DNA of 64,000 bases from Dyadobacter subterraneus (GCF_015221875.1 NZ_JACYGY010000002.1:867573-931572); one strand, 5' to 3'. Positions 1-10,041 are shown, numbered from the stretch's first letter. The notes: a model not told the origin generated them from the letters alone. Numbers and translations: made by a program.

Positions 1-1178
1 GTGAATGGACGGATCAATATTTCACCGTGATTGATACAGGTGGATATGTAGTGGGTTCAGAAGATATTTTTGAAGGGGCAATCCGGGAACAGGTTGAACT
101 GGCGATTGAAGAATCGACGGTAGTTTTGTTTATGGTTGATACCATGACGGGACTTACTGACCTTGACAAGGATTTTGCAAACGTATTACGTCGTTTCAAC
201 AAACCGGTTTATCTGGTTGCTAATAAAGCTGAAACAACGGATCGTTACCAATCTGCTGCCGAGTTTTACGAACTGGGTATGAGCGACGAAATTTATCCGA
301 TTTCTGCTCAAACTGGTTTTGGAACCGGTGATTTGCTGGATGAAGTAATTAAACATTTTGAAACGCCCGGTATTGAAGATCCGGAAGCAGGTATTCCGCG
401 TATCGCAATTATGGGTCGTCCAAATGTTGGGAAATCTTCTTTCCTGAATGTTTTGACGGGTACTGACCGCAGTATTGTAACGGATATAGCCGGTACAACC
501 CGCGATGCAATTCACACGCATTACAATGCTTTTGGAATGGAATTCATTTTGACGGATACGGCTGGTTTGCGTCGTAAATCCCGTGTAAATGAAGATATCG
601 AATATTATTCAACGCTTCGTTCGATCAAAGCGATGGAAGAATCTGACGTTTGTATCATTCTTTTGGATGCAACATTAGGTTTGGAAGGACAGGATATCAC
701 GATTATCGGTCAGGCTGATAAAGCTAAAAAAGGTATCGTGATTATGGTGAACAAGTGGGATTTGGTTGAAAAAGATTCTAAAACAGCTGATACTTTCAAA
801 AAGCAGCTGCTGGAAAAACTTGCGCCGATGAATTATATGCCAATCATTTTTGCGTCCGTTGTTGAAAAACAGCGTATTCACCAGGTGATGGAAATGGCGA
901 TGCAGGTTTATAAAAACAAAACAAAGAAAATCACTACTTCTAAATTGAACGACGTGATGCAGGCTGAAATTGAAAAATATCCGCCGCCGGCACATCGTGG
1001 AAAGTATATCAATATTAAATATATGATCCAGCTGCCAACGCCTTCACCGACGTTTGTGTTCTTTAGTAGTAACCCAAAACATGTGAAAGATCCTTACTTA
1101 CGTTACCTGGAAAACAGGATGCGCGAAAACTTTGACTTCGCAGGCGTACCGATCACGATTTTCTTCAGGGAAAAATAA
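1..1178 (+). CDS. der: GTPase Der (EngA), 5'-truncated by the window edge
   Basis: Der is a double-domain GTPase needed for 50S ribosomal subunit maturation. The reading frame is open from base 3, so the true start lies outside the window; the first methionine in view (base 27) is internal. What remains begins near the G3 motif of the first GTPase domain (DTGGYV) and includes its NKAE G4-like motif. The complete second GTPase domain follows, with GRPNVGKSS (P-loop), GTTRD (switch I), DTAGLRRKS and NKWD. The C-terminal roughly 100 residues form the KH-like domain typical of Der, ending in a PxTPSPTF-type stretch. Two G domains in tandem separate Der from Era and other single-domain GTPases. 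A strong hairpin terminator follows the stop codon. Identification is secure; only the N-terminus is missing. Confidence 0.96.
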   Translation, partial: EWTDQYFTVIDTGGYVVGSEDIFEGAIREQVELAIEESTVVLFMVDTMTGLTDLDKDFANVLRRFNKPVYLVANKAETTDRYQSAAEFYELGMSDEIYPISAQTGFGTGDLLDEVIKHFETPGIEDPEAGIPRIAIMGRPNVGKSSFLNVLTGTDRSIVTDIAGTTRDAIHTHYNAFGMEFILTDTAGLRRKSRVNEDIEYYSTLRSIKAMEESDVCIILLDATLGLEGQDITIIGQADKAKKGIVIMVNKWDLVEKDSKTADTFKKQLLEKLAPMNYMPIIFASVVEKQRIHQVMEMAMQVYKNKTKKITTSKLNDVMQAEIEKYPPPAHRGKYINIKYMIQLPTPSPTFVFFSSNPKHVKDPYLRYLENRMRENFDFAGVPITIFFREK

Positions 1179-1209
1179 GAAGCTAATAACTTCAAATTGA
1201 TAATTATTG

Positions 1210-1246
1210 AAAAATGCCGACAAATCTCTTGTCGGCATTTTTCGTT
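1210..1246 (+). terminator. Rho-independent terminator after der
   Basis: A perfect 14-bp stem (aaaaatgccgacaa paired with ttgtcggcattttt) with a 5-nt loop, A-rich before and T-rich after, starts 31 bases past the der stop. The A and T tracts lie inside the stem, so it could work in both directions. Confidence 0.85.
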
Positions 1247-1430
1247 TTATCGTCGAAATGATATGGTTTGGAGACCGAATAATCACTTTCATCTTTTTTT
1301 ATTTTCGTCGTGCAACCTTTGTTATTAATTTTCCATCATTAAAAAAGACGGATTAAACCGTCAGATTGCCGTTTTTAACAAATCGTAAAAAAATATTTCA
1401 AAAAAAATGTTAAAAACAAGGTACTATGTA

Positions 1431-1462
1431 TTGCAATGTACCTGATAAAACATATATATTTG
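1431..1462 (+). promoter_or_regulatory. Bacteroidota-type promoter for the small secreted protein gene
   Basis: TTG at 1431-1433 and TATATTTG at 1455-1462 match the Bacteroidota -33/-7 consensus (TTTG / TAnnTTTG) with a 21-base spacer. Transcription would start near 1469, giving a leader of about 60 nt before the ATG at 1530. The preceding 180 bases (about 1250-1430) are AT-rich and show no gene. Confidence 0.55.
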
Positions 1463-1529
1463 TACTGTCAATTAGTTACAAGGATTTTTGAACAGCGATA
1501 TTCTCTAAAAGACTGAAAATAACATAGCC

Positions 1530-1934
1530 ATGAAAACCATAAAATTACTTATCGTCCTTTTCCTTTTCAGCCTTCAGGTTAATGCTACCGGCTACTCTCA
1601 CAACATGTTTGTAGCACACAAAAAACTGCAGGCTGGAAAAGAGTATCGTGAAGTAAAAGAACATGTTGCGAAACAAACACCTGCAAAAACAGTTGTGAAC
1701 AAAACCGTAATTATCCAATCAGGACAATCAGCGATTTCTTACACAAAAAATCTTGCAACGAAAGTGAGCAACATGGTTACGCTGAACGAAAGAATATTGG
1801 AAGAAGGACCGGTTGCTCTTTTTGAAAGCGAAGAAGATGAGGAAATTAATAATTCTATTGCAACTAAATTGGCAGGTTTGATCAAACAGGTTATCTACGC
1901 TTTTGTAGGTTCACCTTCATTATCAAAATCATAA
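1530..1934 (+). CDS. Small secreted protein of unknown function
   Basis: This 134-residue protein begins with a clear Sec signal peptide: K4 is followed by the hydrophobic stretch LLIVLFLFSLQ, with probable cleavage near VNA-TG at about residue 20. The mature part is about 114 residues, hydrophilic and mixed-charge, with an acidic cluster (ESEEDEE) about 35 residues from the C-terminus. A short amphipathic or hydrophobic segment (LAGLIKQVIYAFVG) lies near the C-terminus. I do not recognise a family. The gene stands alone, with its own promoter-like sequence and its own terminator. A periplasmic or surface location is inferred from the signal peptide only; no lipobox cysteine is present. Confidence 0.75.
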   Translation: MKTIKLLIVLFLFSLQVNATGYSHNMFVAHKKLQAGKEYREVKEHVAKQTPAKTVVNKTVIIQSGQSAISYTKNLATKVSNMVTLNERILEEGPVALFESEEDEEINNSIATKLAGLIKQVIYAFVGSPSLSKS

Positions 1935-1961
1935 GATCAGAGTAAAATTGTAATTAAGTTC

Positions 1962-1997
1962 AGCAGGTATGATTTATGAATCATACCTGCTTTTTTT
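1962..1997 (+). terminator. Rho-independent terminator, small secreted protein gene
   Basis: The 13-bp stem agcaggtatgatt / aatcatacctgct has a 4-nt loop (tatg) and is followed by a run of seven T. It sits between two convergent genes, the secreted protein and the FAH-family hydrolase. Confidence 0.88.
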
Positions 1998-2004
1998 ATG
2001 TCGT

Positions 2005-2841
2005 TTAACCAACAGTATTAGTTAATGTTCCGATTGGTTCAATGGTAATATGGACTACATCACCAACCTGTAAAGTAAAGTCGGATGGAGGGATAATTCC
2101 GGTGCCGGTCATTAAGTAACAGCCTGTTGGAAACGATAATTCGCGGTATAGAAAGCGCAGCAGTTCATCCGCTTTTCTTTTCATTTGTGAAAGTGTAATT
2201 TCTCCGTTAAAAACTTCTTCGCCTTCACGAACAATAGAAAGATCGATTACAGTTTCCGGTGAAAGTGGTTGCTCGGGAACATATAAGCAAGGTCCCAATG
2301 CAGCACTTCCTGTATAAGATTTTGCCTGCGGTAAATAAAGTGGATTTTCTCCCTCAATACTTCTCGAACTCATATCATTGCCGATTGTATAACCAACCAG
2401 TGTTCCCGATTCAGAGGCAAATAGCGTCAATTCCGGTTCAGGAACATCCCACGTTGAGTCGCGGCGAATGCGTACTGTTCCTTTGTGCCCGATAACACGA
2501 GGTGCTGTTGATTTGAAAAATAATTCAGGACGTTCGGCGTCATAAACACGGTCGTAAAAACTGCCGCCACCTGCTTTTTCAGATTCTTCCATCCGGGCTT
2601 CCCGGCTACGAAAATACGTAACTCCCGAAGCCCAAACTTCCTGAGAACCAATCGGTGCCAGGACTTCCGGCATTGGGAAATCATCCGTGAAGGTAAGTGG
2701 AATTAAATTTTCAGATTGTAACTGAAGCCAGTCATACAGATCGTCGCGATTCACTACTTTATCCCAGTCGGTTTCAGGAATGCGGTAAAACTGATCTTCT
2801 TTTTCAAGCAATATCCCGTGTTCGGTTTTATATAATTTCAT
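2005..2841 (-). CDS. Fumarylacetoacetate hydrolase (FAH) family protein
   Basis: FAH-superfamily enzymes use a divalent metal to cleave, decarboxylate or dehydrate 2-keto acid substrates. The 278-residue protein has a short N-terminal domain (1-60) and then the FAH catalytic fold. Visible motifs are [12 protein letters not shown] (about 107-118), the metal-ligand motif PEPELTLF (E135, E137) and [20 protein letters not shown] (about 151-170) with the third acidic ligand D156. The [15 protein letters not shown] segment resembles the branch that includes 2-keto-3-deoxy-pentonate dehydratases, so a role in sugar-acid breakdown is possible; that is inference. There is no sugar-acid pathway neighbour to support it. 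It is transcribed alone, convergent with the small secreted protein gene. Family assignment is firm, substrate unknown. Confidence 0.85.
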   Translation of the reverse strand: MKLYKTEHGILLEKEDQFYRIPETDWDKVVNRDDLYDWLQLQSENLIPLTFTDDFPMPEVLAPIGSQEVWASGVTYFRSREARMEESEKAGGGSFYDRVYDAERPELFFKSTAPRVIGHKGTVRIRRDSTWDVPEPELTLFASESGTLVGYTIGNDMSSRSIEGENPLYLPQAKSYTGSAALGPCLYVPEQPLSPETVIDLSIVREGEEVFNGEITLSQMKRKADELLRFLYRELSFPTGCYLMTGTGIIPPSDFTLQVGDVVHITIEPIGTLTNTVG

Positions 2842-2969
2842 GGTTTCAAGATTTGTTTTGCTTCAATAAGCCACAAAAGTGATGCCTATACTTTAAGATA
2901 AGTACGAATTTTAGAGGCTTTGGGCTATTTGAACATGAAATTTTTAGTGGAACGGGGAAAATGATTCTA

Positions 2970-3260
2970 TTATGCGGGAAGGCCGTAATCAAGCCGACCA
3001 AGAACATTATCTATCAAAGAAAAATCATAAGTTGAAGCCATAATTTGTAAAGGTGTCTGATCATTAAGTTCAGCTATTGATGTGCTTAACCAATATCTAA
3101 CAACTGTTTTATTGCCATTGAAAGTATCCAAAGCATGAATTAGAATATTTTTCAATTGTAAAATTTTATCTGGCCAATATAACACTATATTTTCAAGCTT
3201 TAAACCCAAAATATCGGCTAATTCATTAGCCGTCATAATACTATATTTTTCCATACTCAT
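2970..3260 (-). CDS. Xre/MbcA/ParS-type antitoxin (DUF2384 C-terminal domain), unpaired
   Basis: The C-terminal half carries the hallmark of the Xre/MbcA/ParS toxin-binding domain: RYWLSTSIAELNDQTPLQ, then a helix, then NVLGRLDYGLPA at the extreme C-terminus, where family members end in a G-x-P/Y-A-type tail. The N-terminal half (TANELADILGL) could be a small helix-turn-helix. Such proteins normally sit beside a RES-domain toxin (an NAD+-degrading enzyme). No RES gene is adjacent: uvrA lies upstream and an FAH hydrolase downstream. I chose the ATG at 3260 (97 residues); an upstream TTG at 3323 would add 21 poorly family-like residues. It lies 95 bp past the uvrA stop and may be read through from it. 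Domain call probable, function as antitoxin unproven. Confidence 0.65.
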   Translation of the reverse strand: MSMEKYSIMTANELADILGLKLENIVLYWPDKILQLKNILIHALDTFNGNKTVVRYWLSTSIAELNDQTPLQIMASTYDFSLIDNVLGRLDYGLPA

Positions 3261-3354
3261 AAAAAAATTGGAATTGAGTCGTAAGTCTATGTGACTTATT
3301 TCACAATTCCAATCCTTAATCAAACTTCAACTAAAATATATCTATCTGAAACTT

Positions 3355-6207
3355 TTAAAGCTTTTCTTTCAAAAAGTCAGCCGTGTAGTTTCCTTCCAGT
3401 TTTGCCATTTCTTCCGGCGTTCCTGCGAAAGTAAGGTATCCGCCGCCTTCGCCACCTTCCGGGCCAAGGTCTAAGATCCAGTCGGCGCATTTGATCACTT
3501 CCATATTGTGTTCAATGATGATCACGCTGTCACCCTGATCTACCAAAGCATTAATTGCTTTCAGCAATTTTTTGATATCATGAAAGTGAAGTCCGGTTGT
3601 TGGTTCATCAAAAATAAACAACATTTTTCCTTTATGGCCAGAACCTTTACCCAGGAATGATGCCAGTTTCACACGCTGCGCTTCTCCACCAGAAAGTGTA
3701 TTAGAAGATTGTCCCAAACCGACATAACCCAATCCAACTTCCTGCAAAGGCATCAACTTATCAGCCAGTTTAGGCTCGGATTCTCTGAAAAACTCAATGG
3801 CCTCGTCAACGGTTAAATCCAGAATATCAGAAACATTTTTTCCGTTATACTGAACTTCCTGAATTTCCTGTTTGAAACGTTTTCCGTTACAACCTTCGCA
3901 AGTCAGGTAAATATCAGCCATGAACTGCATTTCCACCTTCACCTGGCCTTCACCCTGACAAATTTCGCAACGTCCGCCATCCACATTGAATGAAAAATGA
4001 GATGGTTTGTAGCTCCGCGCTTTTGATATCGGCAAATCCGACATCATCTGGCGGATATAATCGTAAGCTTTGATATAAGTTACAGGATTTGACCGCGAAG
4101 ATTTTCCAATCGGATTCTGGTCAATCATTTCAATCGCTTCAACCCGGTCCAGACTTCCGGTTAGATCATTATATTTCCCAACTTCTTCGCTGAATTCACC
4201 TTTGAGGCGCATCAAAGCCGGATACAATATTTTTCGGATCAATGTCGATTTTCCAGAACCACTGACACCCGTTACGACCGTCAGATTATTCAGAGGAATT
4301 TTTACATCAACATCTTTAAGATTATTCTCTCTCGCTCCTTTTATTTCAAGAAAATGCAAAGATTTTCTTCTTACAGTCGGAACAGGAATCGAATCATGAC
4401 CTAATAAGAAATTGAGTGTATGTGAATTCAAACTGTTTTCTTCACCGCTCAATTTCAGTTCACGGATTTCATCCCAGTTTCCCTGGAAAACCAGATTTCC
4501 GCCACCTGTACCCGCTTCCGGACCAATATCAATAATCTGATCAGCAGCATGCATAACTTCTTCCTCGTGTTCAACAACAATAACCGTATTTCCCAAATCA
4601 CGAAGTGATTCCAGAACACCAACCAGTCGCTGCGTATCTCTCGGATGCAAACCAATACTTGGCTCATCCAGAATATACATCGAACCAACCAACGCACTTC
4701 CCAACGAAGTGGCCAGTTTGATACGCTGAAATTCACCTCCTGATAAAGAATTTGTTAACCGGTTTAAAGTCAGATAACCCAAACCAACACGATTCATATA
4801 ATCCAGACGTGTTTCAATTTCGGTCAGAATCCGTTTTGCAATGCTTCTGTCGTGCTCATTAATATCAACGGATTTGAAAAATTCAATCACATCATTAATT
4901 GGCATTAAAACCAGATCAGTAATTGAAACGCCGCCCACTTTTACATAGGAAGCATCTTTTCTCAAACGGGATCCACGACAATCCGGACAAGTTGTGCGCC
5001 CACGGAAACGTGATAATAATACGCGGTACTGAATTTTATAAGTCTGCGTTTCCAGTTCGGCAATAAAAGCGTTAATCCCCTGGAAATATTGATTTCCTGT
5101 CCACAGCAGTTCCTTTTGCTCAGCCGTTAATTCCTTGTATGGACGGTGAATTGGAAAATCAAACTTGGCACCATTTCGTACCAGAGGAACCAGCCATTCA
5201 CTCATTTTCTCGGTACGCCACGGCGCAATGGCCCCATCGTAAACCGAAAGATTTTTGTCAGGAATTACCAGTTCAGGATCAATACCCAAAACTTTTCCAA
5301 AACCTTCGCAGCGTTTACAAGCGCCAAAAGGATTATTAAAACTGAAAAGATTTACTGTCGGCTCTTCGAAAACAATTCCATCGAGTTCAAACTTATCAGA
5401 AAATGTTTTTTGCTCACCATTTACAACCTGAACATAACAAATTCCTTCTCCTTCAAAAAAAGCAGTTTGAACAGAATCAGAAAGACGATATTGTGTGTCT
5501 TCATCATCTTTATGAACCGTAGCGCGGTCAATTAAAATATAAATTTCTTTTCCTTCCAATGGAAAATCTTCCGGTTTTTCCAGAATTTCTTCGATGTAGG
5601 CTACTTCTGAACCGATCATGATCCGGTTATAACCTTTGGAAAGAAGTATGGTTAATTCTTCATAAATCGATCTTCCATCACGAACTAATAAGGTTGTCAA
5701 AACTAAAACGCGAGCACCTTCCTCATGGCCGAGAATATAATTGACAACGTCCGTAACAGAATCTTTTCTTACCAATTGTCCTGAAACCGGCGAATAGGTA
5801 TGGCCAATTCTGGCAAAAAGTAATTTTAGATAATCATAAATTTCAGTGGAAGTACCAACCGTAGAACGCGGATTTCTTGTATTGACTTTTTGTTCAATCG
5901 CGATCGCCGGCGAAATTCCTTTAATATATTCCACCTCAGGTTTTTCCATACGTCCCAGAAACTGGCGCGCATAGCTGCTCAGACTTTCCACATACATCCG
6001 CTGCCCTTCCGCAAAAAGCGTATCAAAAGCCAGAGACGATTTTCCGGAACCCGAAAGCCCGGTAATAACTACCAATTTATTTCTTGGAATGGCGACGTCA
6101 ACACTTTTCAAATTATTAACACGCGCACCTTTAATCAGAATGTATTTTCTTGGATCTAGTTCGTCGAATTGAGAAGCGTCAATCCGGGTCACAGGTAATT
6201 GCATCAT
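3355..6207 (-). CDS. uvrA: Excinuclease ABC subunit A (UvrA)
   Basis: UvrA is the damage-sensing ATPase of nucleotide excision repair; it forms a dimer and hands damaged DNA to UvrB. The 950-residue length is typical. It has two ABC ATPase cassettes: Walker [10 protein letters not shown] at 50-58 and GVSGSGKST near 650, and two ABC signatures ([20 protein letters not shown]), each followed by a Walker B ending in DEP. Zinc-finger cysteines appear as CKRC/CPDC in the first half and CEIC/CEGC in the second. The start has two adjacent ATG codons (MM); the first is used here, and the second would shorten the protein by one residue. Upstream is 169 bp of non-coding sequence separating it from the glycosyltransferase gene on the same strand. 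Identification secure. Confidence 0.98.
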   Translation of the reverse strand: MMQLPVTRIDASQFDELDPRKYILIKGARVNNLKSVDVAIPRNKLVVITGLSGSGKSSLAFDTLFAEGQRMYVESLSSYARQFLGRMEKPEVEYIKGISPAIAIEQKVNTRNPRSTVGTSTEIYDYLKLLFARIGHTYSPVSGQLVRKDSVTDVVNYILGHEEGARVLVLTTLLVRDGRSIYEELTILLSKGYNRIMIGSEVAYIEEILEKPEDFPLEGKEIYILIDRATVHKDDEDTQYRLSDSVQTAFFEGEGICYVQVVNGEQKTFSDKFELDGIVFEEPTVNLFSFNNPFGACKRCEGFGKVLGIDPELVIPDKNLSVYDGAIAPWRTEKMSEWLVPLVRNGAKFDFPIHRPYKELTAEQKELLWTGNQYFQGINAFIAELETQTYKIQYRVLLSRFRGRTTCPDCRGSRLRKDASYVKVGGVSITDLVLMPINDVIEFFKSVDINEHDRSIAKRILTEIETRLDYMNRVGLGYLTLNRLTNSLSGGEFQRIKLATSLGSALVGSMYILDEPSIGLHPRDTQRLVGVLESLRDLGNTVIVVEHEEEVMHAADQIIDIGPEAGTGGGNLVFQGNWDEIRELKLSGEENSLNSHTLNFLLGHDSIPVPTVRRKSLHFLEIKGARENNLKDVDVKIPLNNLTVVTGVSGSGKSTLIRKILYPALMRLKGEFSEEVGKYNDLTGSLDRVEAIEMIDQNPIGKSSRSNPVTYIKAYDYIRQMMSDLPISKARSYKPSHFSFNVDGGRCEICQGEGQVKVEMQFMADIYLTCEGCNGKRFKQEIQEVQYNGKNVSDILDLTVDEAIEFFRESEPKLADKLMPLQEVGLGYVGLGQSSNTLSGGEAQRVKLASFLGKGSGHKGKMLFIFDEPTTGLHFHDIKKLLKAINALVDQGDSVIIIEHNMEVIKCADWILDLGPEGGEGGGYLTFAGTPEEMAKLEGNYTADFLKEKL

Positions 6208-6376
6208 ATATAGAAAATCAGGTCGATTTGCACGGAGTTTTTTGGTAATCCCCGGTCAGTTATTAACCCAAAAATCGCCGAATTAGTTTGGCTTTCCTAA
6301 TCGGAAATGATAGTCGTTAAATGATTAAAGAAAAATGTGAAGAACAATTTACGAAATATATTTTGAGCGTATATTC

Positions 6377-7909
6377 CTATTTTACACCAACTTTTGCCAA
6401 AACGATTCCATATTTTTCATAATAAACCGTGTCAATTTTATAATTCTTCATTGAAGGTTTTCTTCCAAAAACAACCTCGCCAGCGATTGGCTCGCGCTCT
6501 GATGCGTAAAGTCTTGAATAAAAGTGAAAACTCGGATTATAGTGATTGAAGATTACTATGTTTTTAAATCTTTTTTCTTGGGCAATCAGCGCGGCGGCTT
6601 TTACAGGTTGCTGTAATAAGGCGCCAAGTCGCGGCATCCATAAAATATTAATCGTAAAAAGCATAATGAACCCAACAACAGCCATTCTGATTTGCAGATC
6701 CCAATCTTTTTTAACCCAAATAATAATCAGGATTGTGATCAGCAGAAGCATTGTTACAGCATAGTAAATATCAAATTCGGAAGCAACGCCTTTTATAATT
6801 TCAACCGCATATTCATCATTAATTTTTGGAATAAACCCTTGAATTAAAAAAGGAATTATGGCCAGTAAAATCAATAAAATAAATGAAGGCCAGACAATCG
6901 GGAGGCGTTTGTTACTGGCCGCATACCATCCACCTAAAACACATAGCGGCGAATAACCGTAAATGATATAATGATGCAGTTTGGTACCTGAAAGTGAAAA
7001 AAGGATAAAAACAAAGGCAAACCAAATTAACAAAAAGGAGAAAAATGGATCAGTCCAGATAATCCGGATTTTGGAAAATGACTTTAAAATAACGGCGGTA
7101 AAAGGTAGTAGACCTAATAATAAAACCGGAACGAAATATAAAATTCCGCCATAGTGTCCTTCCAAAGCCGTTTGGAAACGGTTTACATTATGATTTAAAA
7201 AGAATCCACTGATAAATTTTTCTCCGGTTTGAAGATATTCCAAAACATACCAAGGCGCGGCAATGGTAAGAAAAATAAGTAAACCCGGAATATTGAATAA
7301 GCGAAGAAATGATTTCCAGGTTTTGTTTTTCAATAAATAAATCAAAAACACAGCCCCCGGAATTAATACTGCTATCGGGCCTTTGGCAAGAAATCCTATG
7401 GCGGTGAAAGCGTAAAAAGCCAGAATATATTTTTTGTGGTTTTGATTCAGAATTTCAAACAAACAAAACATCGCGCCGGTTAACGACATATTTAATAATC
7501 CGTCTGCCAATGCCGCTTTTCCTACGATCGTGATCTGTAAAGATGAAGCTGCGATCAGTGTTGCGAAGAAGGCGGTTTTTTCGTCCAGTTTTCTTTTGGT
7601 GAAAATATAAATCAATAACATCCAGACAACTGATGCGAAACAGGAGGGAAGTCGCATGGCGAATTCATTCCAGCCGAAAATCTGTGCGCTTCCAAATTGA
7701 AGCCAGTTGGTAAGCGGCGGTTTGTCAAAACGTTGTTCCTGATTAACAAATGATGAAATAAAATCGCCGCGGACAACCATTTCTCTGGTTCCTTCTGCAA
7801 AAAAACCTTCGTCTTCATCGAACAAAGGCGCGTTGCCAATTCCCCACAGAGAGCTGAAAAAGATAAAAAAGGCTAGAAATATTTTGCGGGTGTTTTCCGG
7901 ATTTGGCAT
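6377..7909 (-). CDS. GT39-like membrane glycosyltransferase (PMT/ArnT type)
   Basis: This 510-residue polytopic membrane protein has a first extracytoplasmic loop with the acidic motif DEDEG (31-35) and FDKPPLTNW (61-69), both characteristic of the dolichyl/undecaprenyl-phosphate sugar transferases (PMT_2, ArnT-like; GT-C fold). About ten or more hydrophobic segments follow, and a soluble periplasmic tail of about 80 residues closes the protein. These enzymes move a sugar from a polyprenyl-phosphate donor to lipid A, protein or another envelope acceptor. It is the last gene of a probable three-gene run (hydrolase, PAP2 phosphatase, transferase) with 45 bp between it and the PAP2 gene; a PAP2 enzyme acting on polyprenyl or lipid phosphate next to a polyprenyl-phosphate-dependent transferase is functionally sensible. 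Acceptor unknown. Confidence 0.85.
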   Translation of the reverse strand: MPNPENTRKIFLAFFIFFSSLWGIGNAPLFDEDEGFFAEGTREMVVRGDFISSFVNQEQRFDKPPLTNWLQFGSAQIFGWNEFAMRLPSCFASVVWMLLIYIFTKRKLDEKTAFFATLIAASSLQITIVGKAALADGLLNMSLTGAMFCLFEILNQNHKKYILAFYAFTAIGFLAKGPIAVLIPGAVFLIYLLKNKTWKSFLRLFNIPGLLIFLTIAAPWYVLEYLQTGEKFISGFFLNHNVNRFQTALEGHYGGILYFVPVLLLGLLPFTAVILKSFSKIRIIWTDPFFSFLLIWFAFVFILFSLSGTKLHHYIIYGYSPLCVLGGWYAASNKRLPIVWPSFILLILLAIIPFLIQGFIPKINDEYAVEIIKGVASEFDIYYAVTMLLLITILIIIWVKKDWDLQIRMAVVGFIMLFTINILWMPRLGALLQQPVKAAALIAQEKRFKNIVIFNHYNPSFHFYSRLYASEREPIAGEVVFGRKPSMKNYKIDTVYYEKYGIVLAKVGVK

Positions 7910-7954
7910 TAACTATTTGGGCTTATAATCTTGTTGATCAATATAAATTTCTGA

Positions 7955-8611
7955 TTATAAATATTTCATCAAACCACCGCCAAGTCTGGGATTTGATTGA
8001 GATTGCCAGAATTGATTCAGATAAAAATACACGATTACAGAAAATGAAATACCCAAAAATGCGCCCAGATAAACATCGCCCAAAAAATGCGCTAACAAAT
8101 ACATCCGGGAATAAGCTACCAGAAGCGGTGGTAAAAGAAGCAGAACTTTTAAAACCGGAGATTTACATTCCAGCGCCAGAATTGTAAAAAGTGCAAAAGC
8201 TGCGGTGGTATGCCCGGAGGGAAAACTATTAAAATAATGTAAATCAACGCCTTCAACTTTGTGAAGTTTTGGTAATAAAGCAGACAGAACTTTCGGAGGA
8301 CGATAAATTTCGGCGAAAACCATTCGTTTCAAAAACTGTACAAAAATGCCGGTAATAGCATAACTCACGATGATTTTCATTCCAAGACGGTAGGAATACA
8401 AAATTGTCAGAAGTCCGACAATCAATATAAACGCGCCATCGCCGACAAAAGTGATCCATTTGAAAAAAACATCAGCAAATGGCGACCAGAAGTGATTTAC
8501 ATGAAGGATAATATAATTCTGCGTAAACAGCAGCTGCAAAAAACTCAGCGCCGCCCAGATGATCATAAAAGGTAAAAAATAAAATCTGTGGCGGTAAAAG
8601 AAGAGTTTCAT
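7955..8611 (-). CDS. PAP2-family membrane phosphatase
   Basis: A 218-residue membrane protein with five to six hydrophobic segments and the phosphatidic acid phosphatase type 2 signature. Motif C1 appears as K95-R96-MVFAEIY-R104-P105, two residues longer than the usual K-x6-RP spacing. C2 is PSGH (131-134) and C3 is SR (168-169) with H175 and D179. His134 and His175 would be the catalytic pair. Enzymes of this family dephosphorylate lipid phosphates such as undecaprenyl pyrophosphate, phosphatidylglycerol phosphate or lipid A. Nine bases separate it from the upstream hydrolase gene and 45 from the downstream GT39-like transferase, so the three are probably cotranscribed. The substrate cannot be told from sequence alone. 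Confidence 0.85.
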   Translation of the reverse strand: MKLFFYRHRFYFLPFMIIWAALSFLQLLFTQNYIILHVNHFWSPFADVFFKWITFVGDGAFILIVGLLTILYSYRLGMKIIVSYAITGIFVQFLKRMVFAEIYRPPKVLSALLPKLHKVEGVDLHYFNSFPSGHTTAAFALFTILALECKSPVLKVLLLLPPLLVAYSRMYLLAHFLGDVYLGAFLGISFSVIVYFYLNQFWQSQSNPRLGGGLMKYL

Positions 8612-8620
8612 AAGCGATGT

Positions 8621-9415
8621 TTAAATCTGTATTTCTTTTGAAGTGATAAACTGAACGCCTTTTTCTTTCGCGTCTTCAAAAATCGGATCAGCCAGATATC
8701 CGAAATTTGTCACATCCGACACACAATCAGTCAGTAAAGTAACTTTTGAAATGAGCTCAGGCGCATACTGTAAAATTTGTTTTACGCTCGTAGCCACGCA
8801 ATGCGAACGCGCTTCGCCAGCAATAAAAACCTGGTCAAAAGCTTCAAGCTCCGAAAGGAAATTCTGGTCAAGTTGCGTTTCAGGTGCGCCTTCAATGGGA
8901 ACCTGCGAACGGAATATGCCAAAATGTTCAGTGAGCGGATTTGTCCCCTTCACCACAGCTTTATAATCTCTTGAAGTACGATGTGTCCAGGAAAGTAAAG
9001 CGTGCAGAATAGTATCATCCAAAGCTGCACCGCGTGAACCGATCAGACAATGTTCCGGCCAGATAAAATGTTTGAATTCACCTTCATTTTCCAGCTTTTC
9101 AAGATAGTCCAGAACATATTCCTGATTATAGCGTGGTCGCCATTTTCCTGCTTTTACAGCAGCTGAGGTTATTAATGTAAAGGGTGCAACGGTATTTCCG
9201 TTCGGATCTTCCCAGAAAAGCGGATGCGCTATGTCCAGAACATGGTGTGTATCCAGCGTTACAAAAATCGCATCAATTGCTACTCCGTGCGTTGCAATAA
9301 GCTGAGCGATTCTTTCAACATCTTTTTCAGCGCCCGGTACAAACAAGGTTCCGCCCGGATTGCAAAAATCAAACTGGGCATCAATAATAAGCAGCGCTGT
9401 GGATTTGTTTTTCAT
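8621..9415 (-). CDS. Isochorismatase-family cysteine hydrolase (nicotinamidase-like)
   Basis: The 264-residue protein has the cysteine-hydrolase triad of nicotinamidases and isochorismatases: D12 (IIDAQFDF), K156 (VVKGTNP) and nucleophile C206 (SHCVATSV). A probable metal site is formed by D55, H57 and H64 (LDTHHVLDIAHP), and WPEHCLIGSRGA (119-130) matches the nicotinamidase WP-x-HC-x-x-G motif. It is longer than PncA-type enzymes (about 190-215 residues), and the segment before the catalytic cysteine reads GEARSHC instead of the usual G-x-A-T-D-x-C. So it may hydrolyse another amide. It is the first gene of the run leading into the PAP2 and GT39 genes, but I see no biochemical link between them. 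Confidence 0.82.
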   Translation of the reverse strand: MKNKSTALLIIDAQFDFCNPGGTLFVPGAEKDVERIAQLIATHGVAIDAIFVTLDTHHVLDIAHPLFWEDPNGNTVAPFTLITSAAVKAGKWRPRYNQEYVLDYLEKLENEGEFKHFIWPEHCLIGSRGAALDDTILHALLSWTHRTSRDYKAVVKGTNPLTEHFGIFRSQVPIEGAPETQLDQNFLSELEAFDQVFIAGEARSHCVATSVKQILQYAPELISKVTLLTDCVSDVTNFGYLADPIFEDAKEKGVQFITSKEIQI

Positions 9416-9492
9416 AACAAATTGCTTTTCGGGTGTGAAGAAAAATAGAAAATTAAAAATGTTCGTTAAGCCAGGATTAACTTAAAATGATG

Positions 9493-10041
9493 TTATTCCC
9501 AAACCTCCGGCAGTTCAAGTTGCTTTGCATACATTTTGGAAGCCAACTGATGAACCTGTTTGAGCATATGGTTTACATCTCTTTTGTAATCAAAATGATA
9601 ATCTTCATCGAGTTTGTTAAATCCGTTCAAAGTAGTTTGCGCTTTTTTGGCAATATATAAAGCTACTTTATCAGTTCTGGAACTGTATCCGCGAAGTTTG
9701 TCGGCATATTTTTCCAAAAAAGTATTAAGCAAAAATAAATTCAATTCGAGAGCGCCAACCTTATCTTTTGTAACTTTAACATGATAAGTAATATCTCCGC
9801 TCAGATTGCGCATATCCATTAAAATCCACCCCGGCGAATCCTGAATGATTTTTGAAATCCTGGTAATCCGTCCCATAATCGCCTCCCGTCTTTCAGGAAT
9901 TGTGGATGAATCTTCGATCAGTTCAAAAAATAATTTGTCGGTCAGTGTGCTGTCTTTGGTAATAAGCCGCAGCAGAAGTTTATCCTTTTCTTTCTGAGGC
10001 ATTTGTATGATGGCTTTTTTTAATTGATCCTGTATTGGCAT
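9493..10041 (-). CDS. Conserved hypothetical protein
   Basis: A soluble 182-residue protein with no signal peptide and no membrane segment. The N-terminus (IQDQLKKAIIQMPQKEKDKLLLRLI) is an amphipathic helix rich in K, Q and L. The body is predicted mostly helical, with a central strand-like segment around GWILMDMRNLSGDITYHVKV, and the protein ends in PEVWE. I recall similar-looking proteins of unknown function in Cytophagales but cannot name a domain. It is separated by 77 bp from the downstream hydrolase gene, with no clear terminator between, so it may head that transcript. Coding status is well supported by length, composition and a normal ATG start. Confidence 0.65.
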   Translation of the reverse strand: MPIQDQLKKAIIQMPQKEKDKLLLRLITKDSTLTDKLFFELIEDSSTIPERREAIMGRITRISKIIQDSPGWILMDMRNLSGDITYHVKVTKDKVGALELNLFLLNTFLEKYADKLRGYSSRTDKVALYIAKKAQTTLNGFNKLDEDYHFDYKRDVNHMLKQVHQLASKMYAKQLELPEVWE

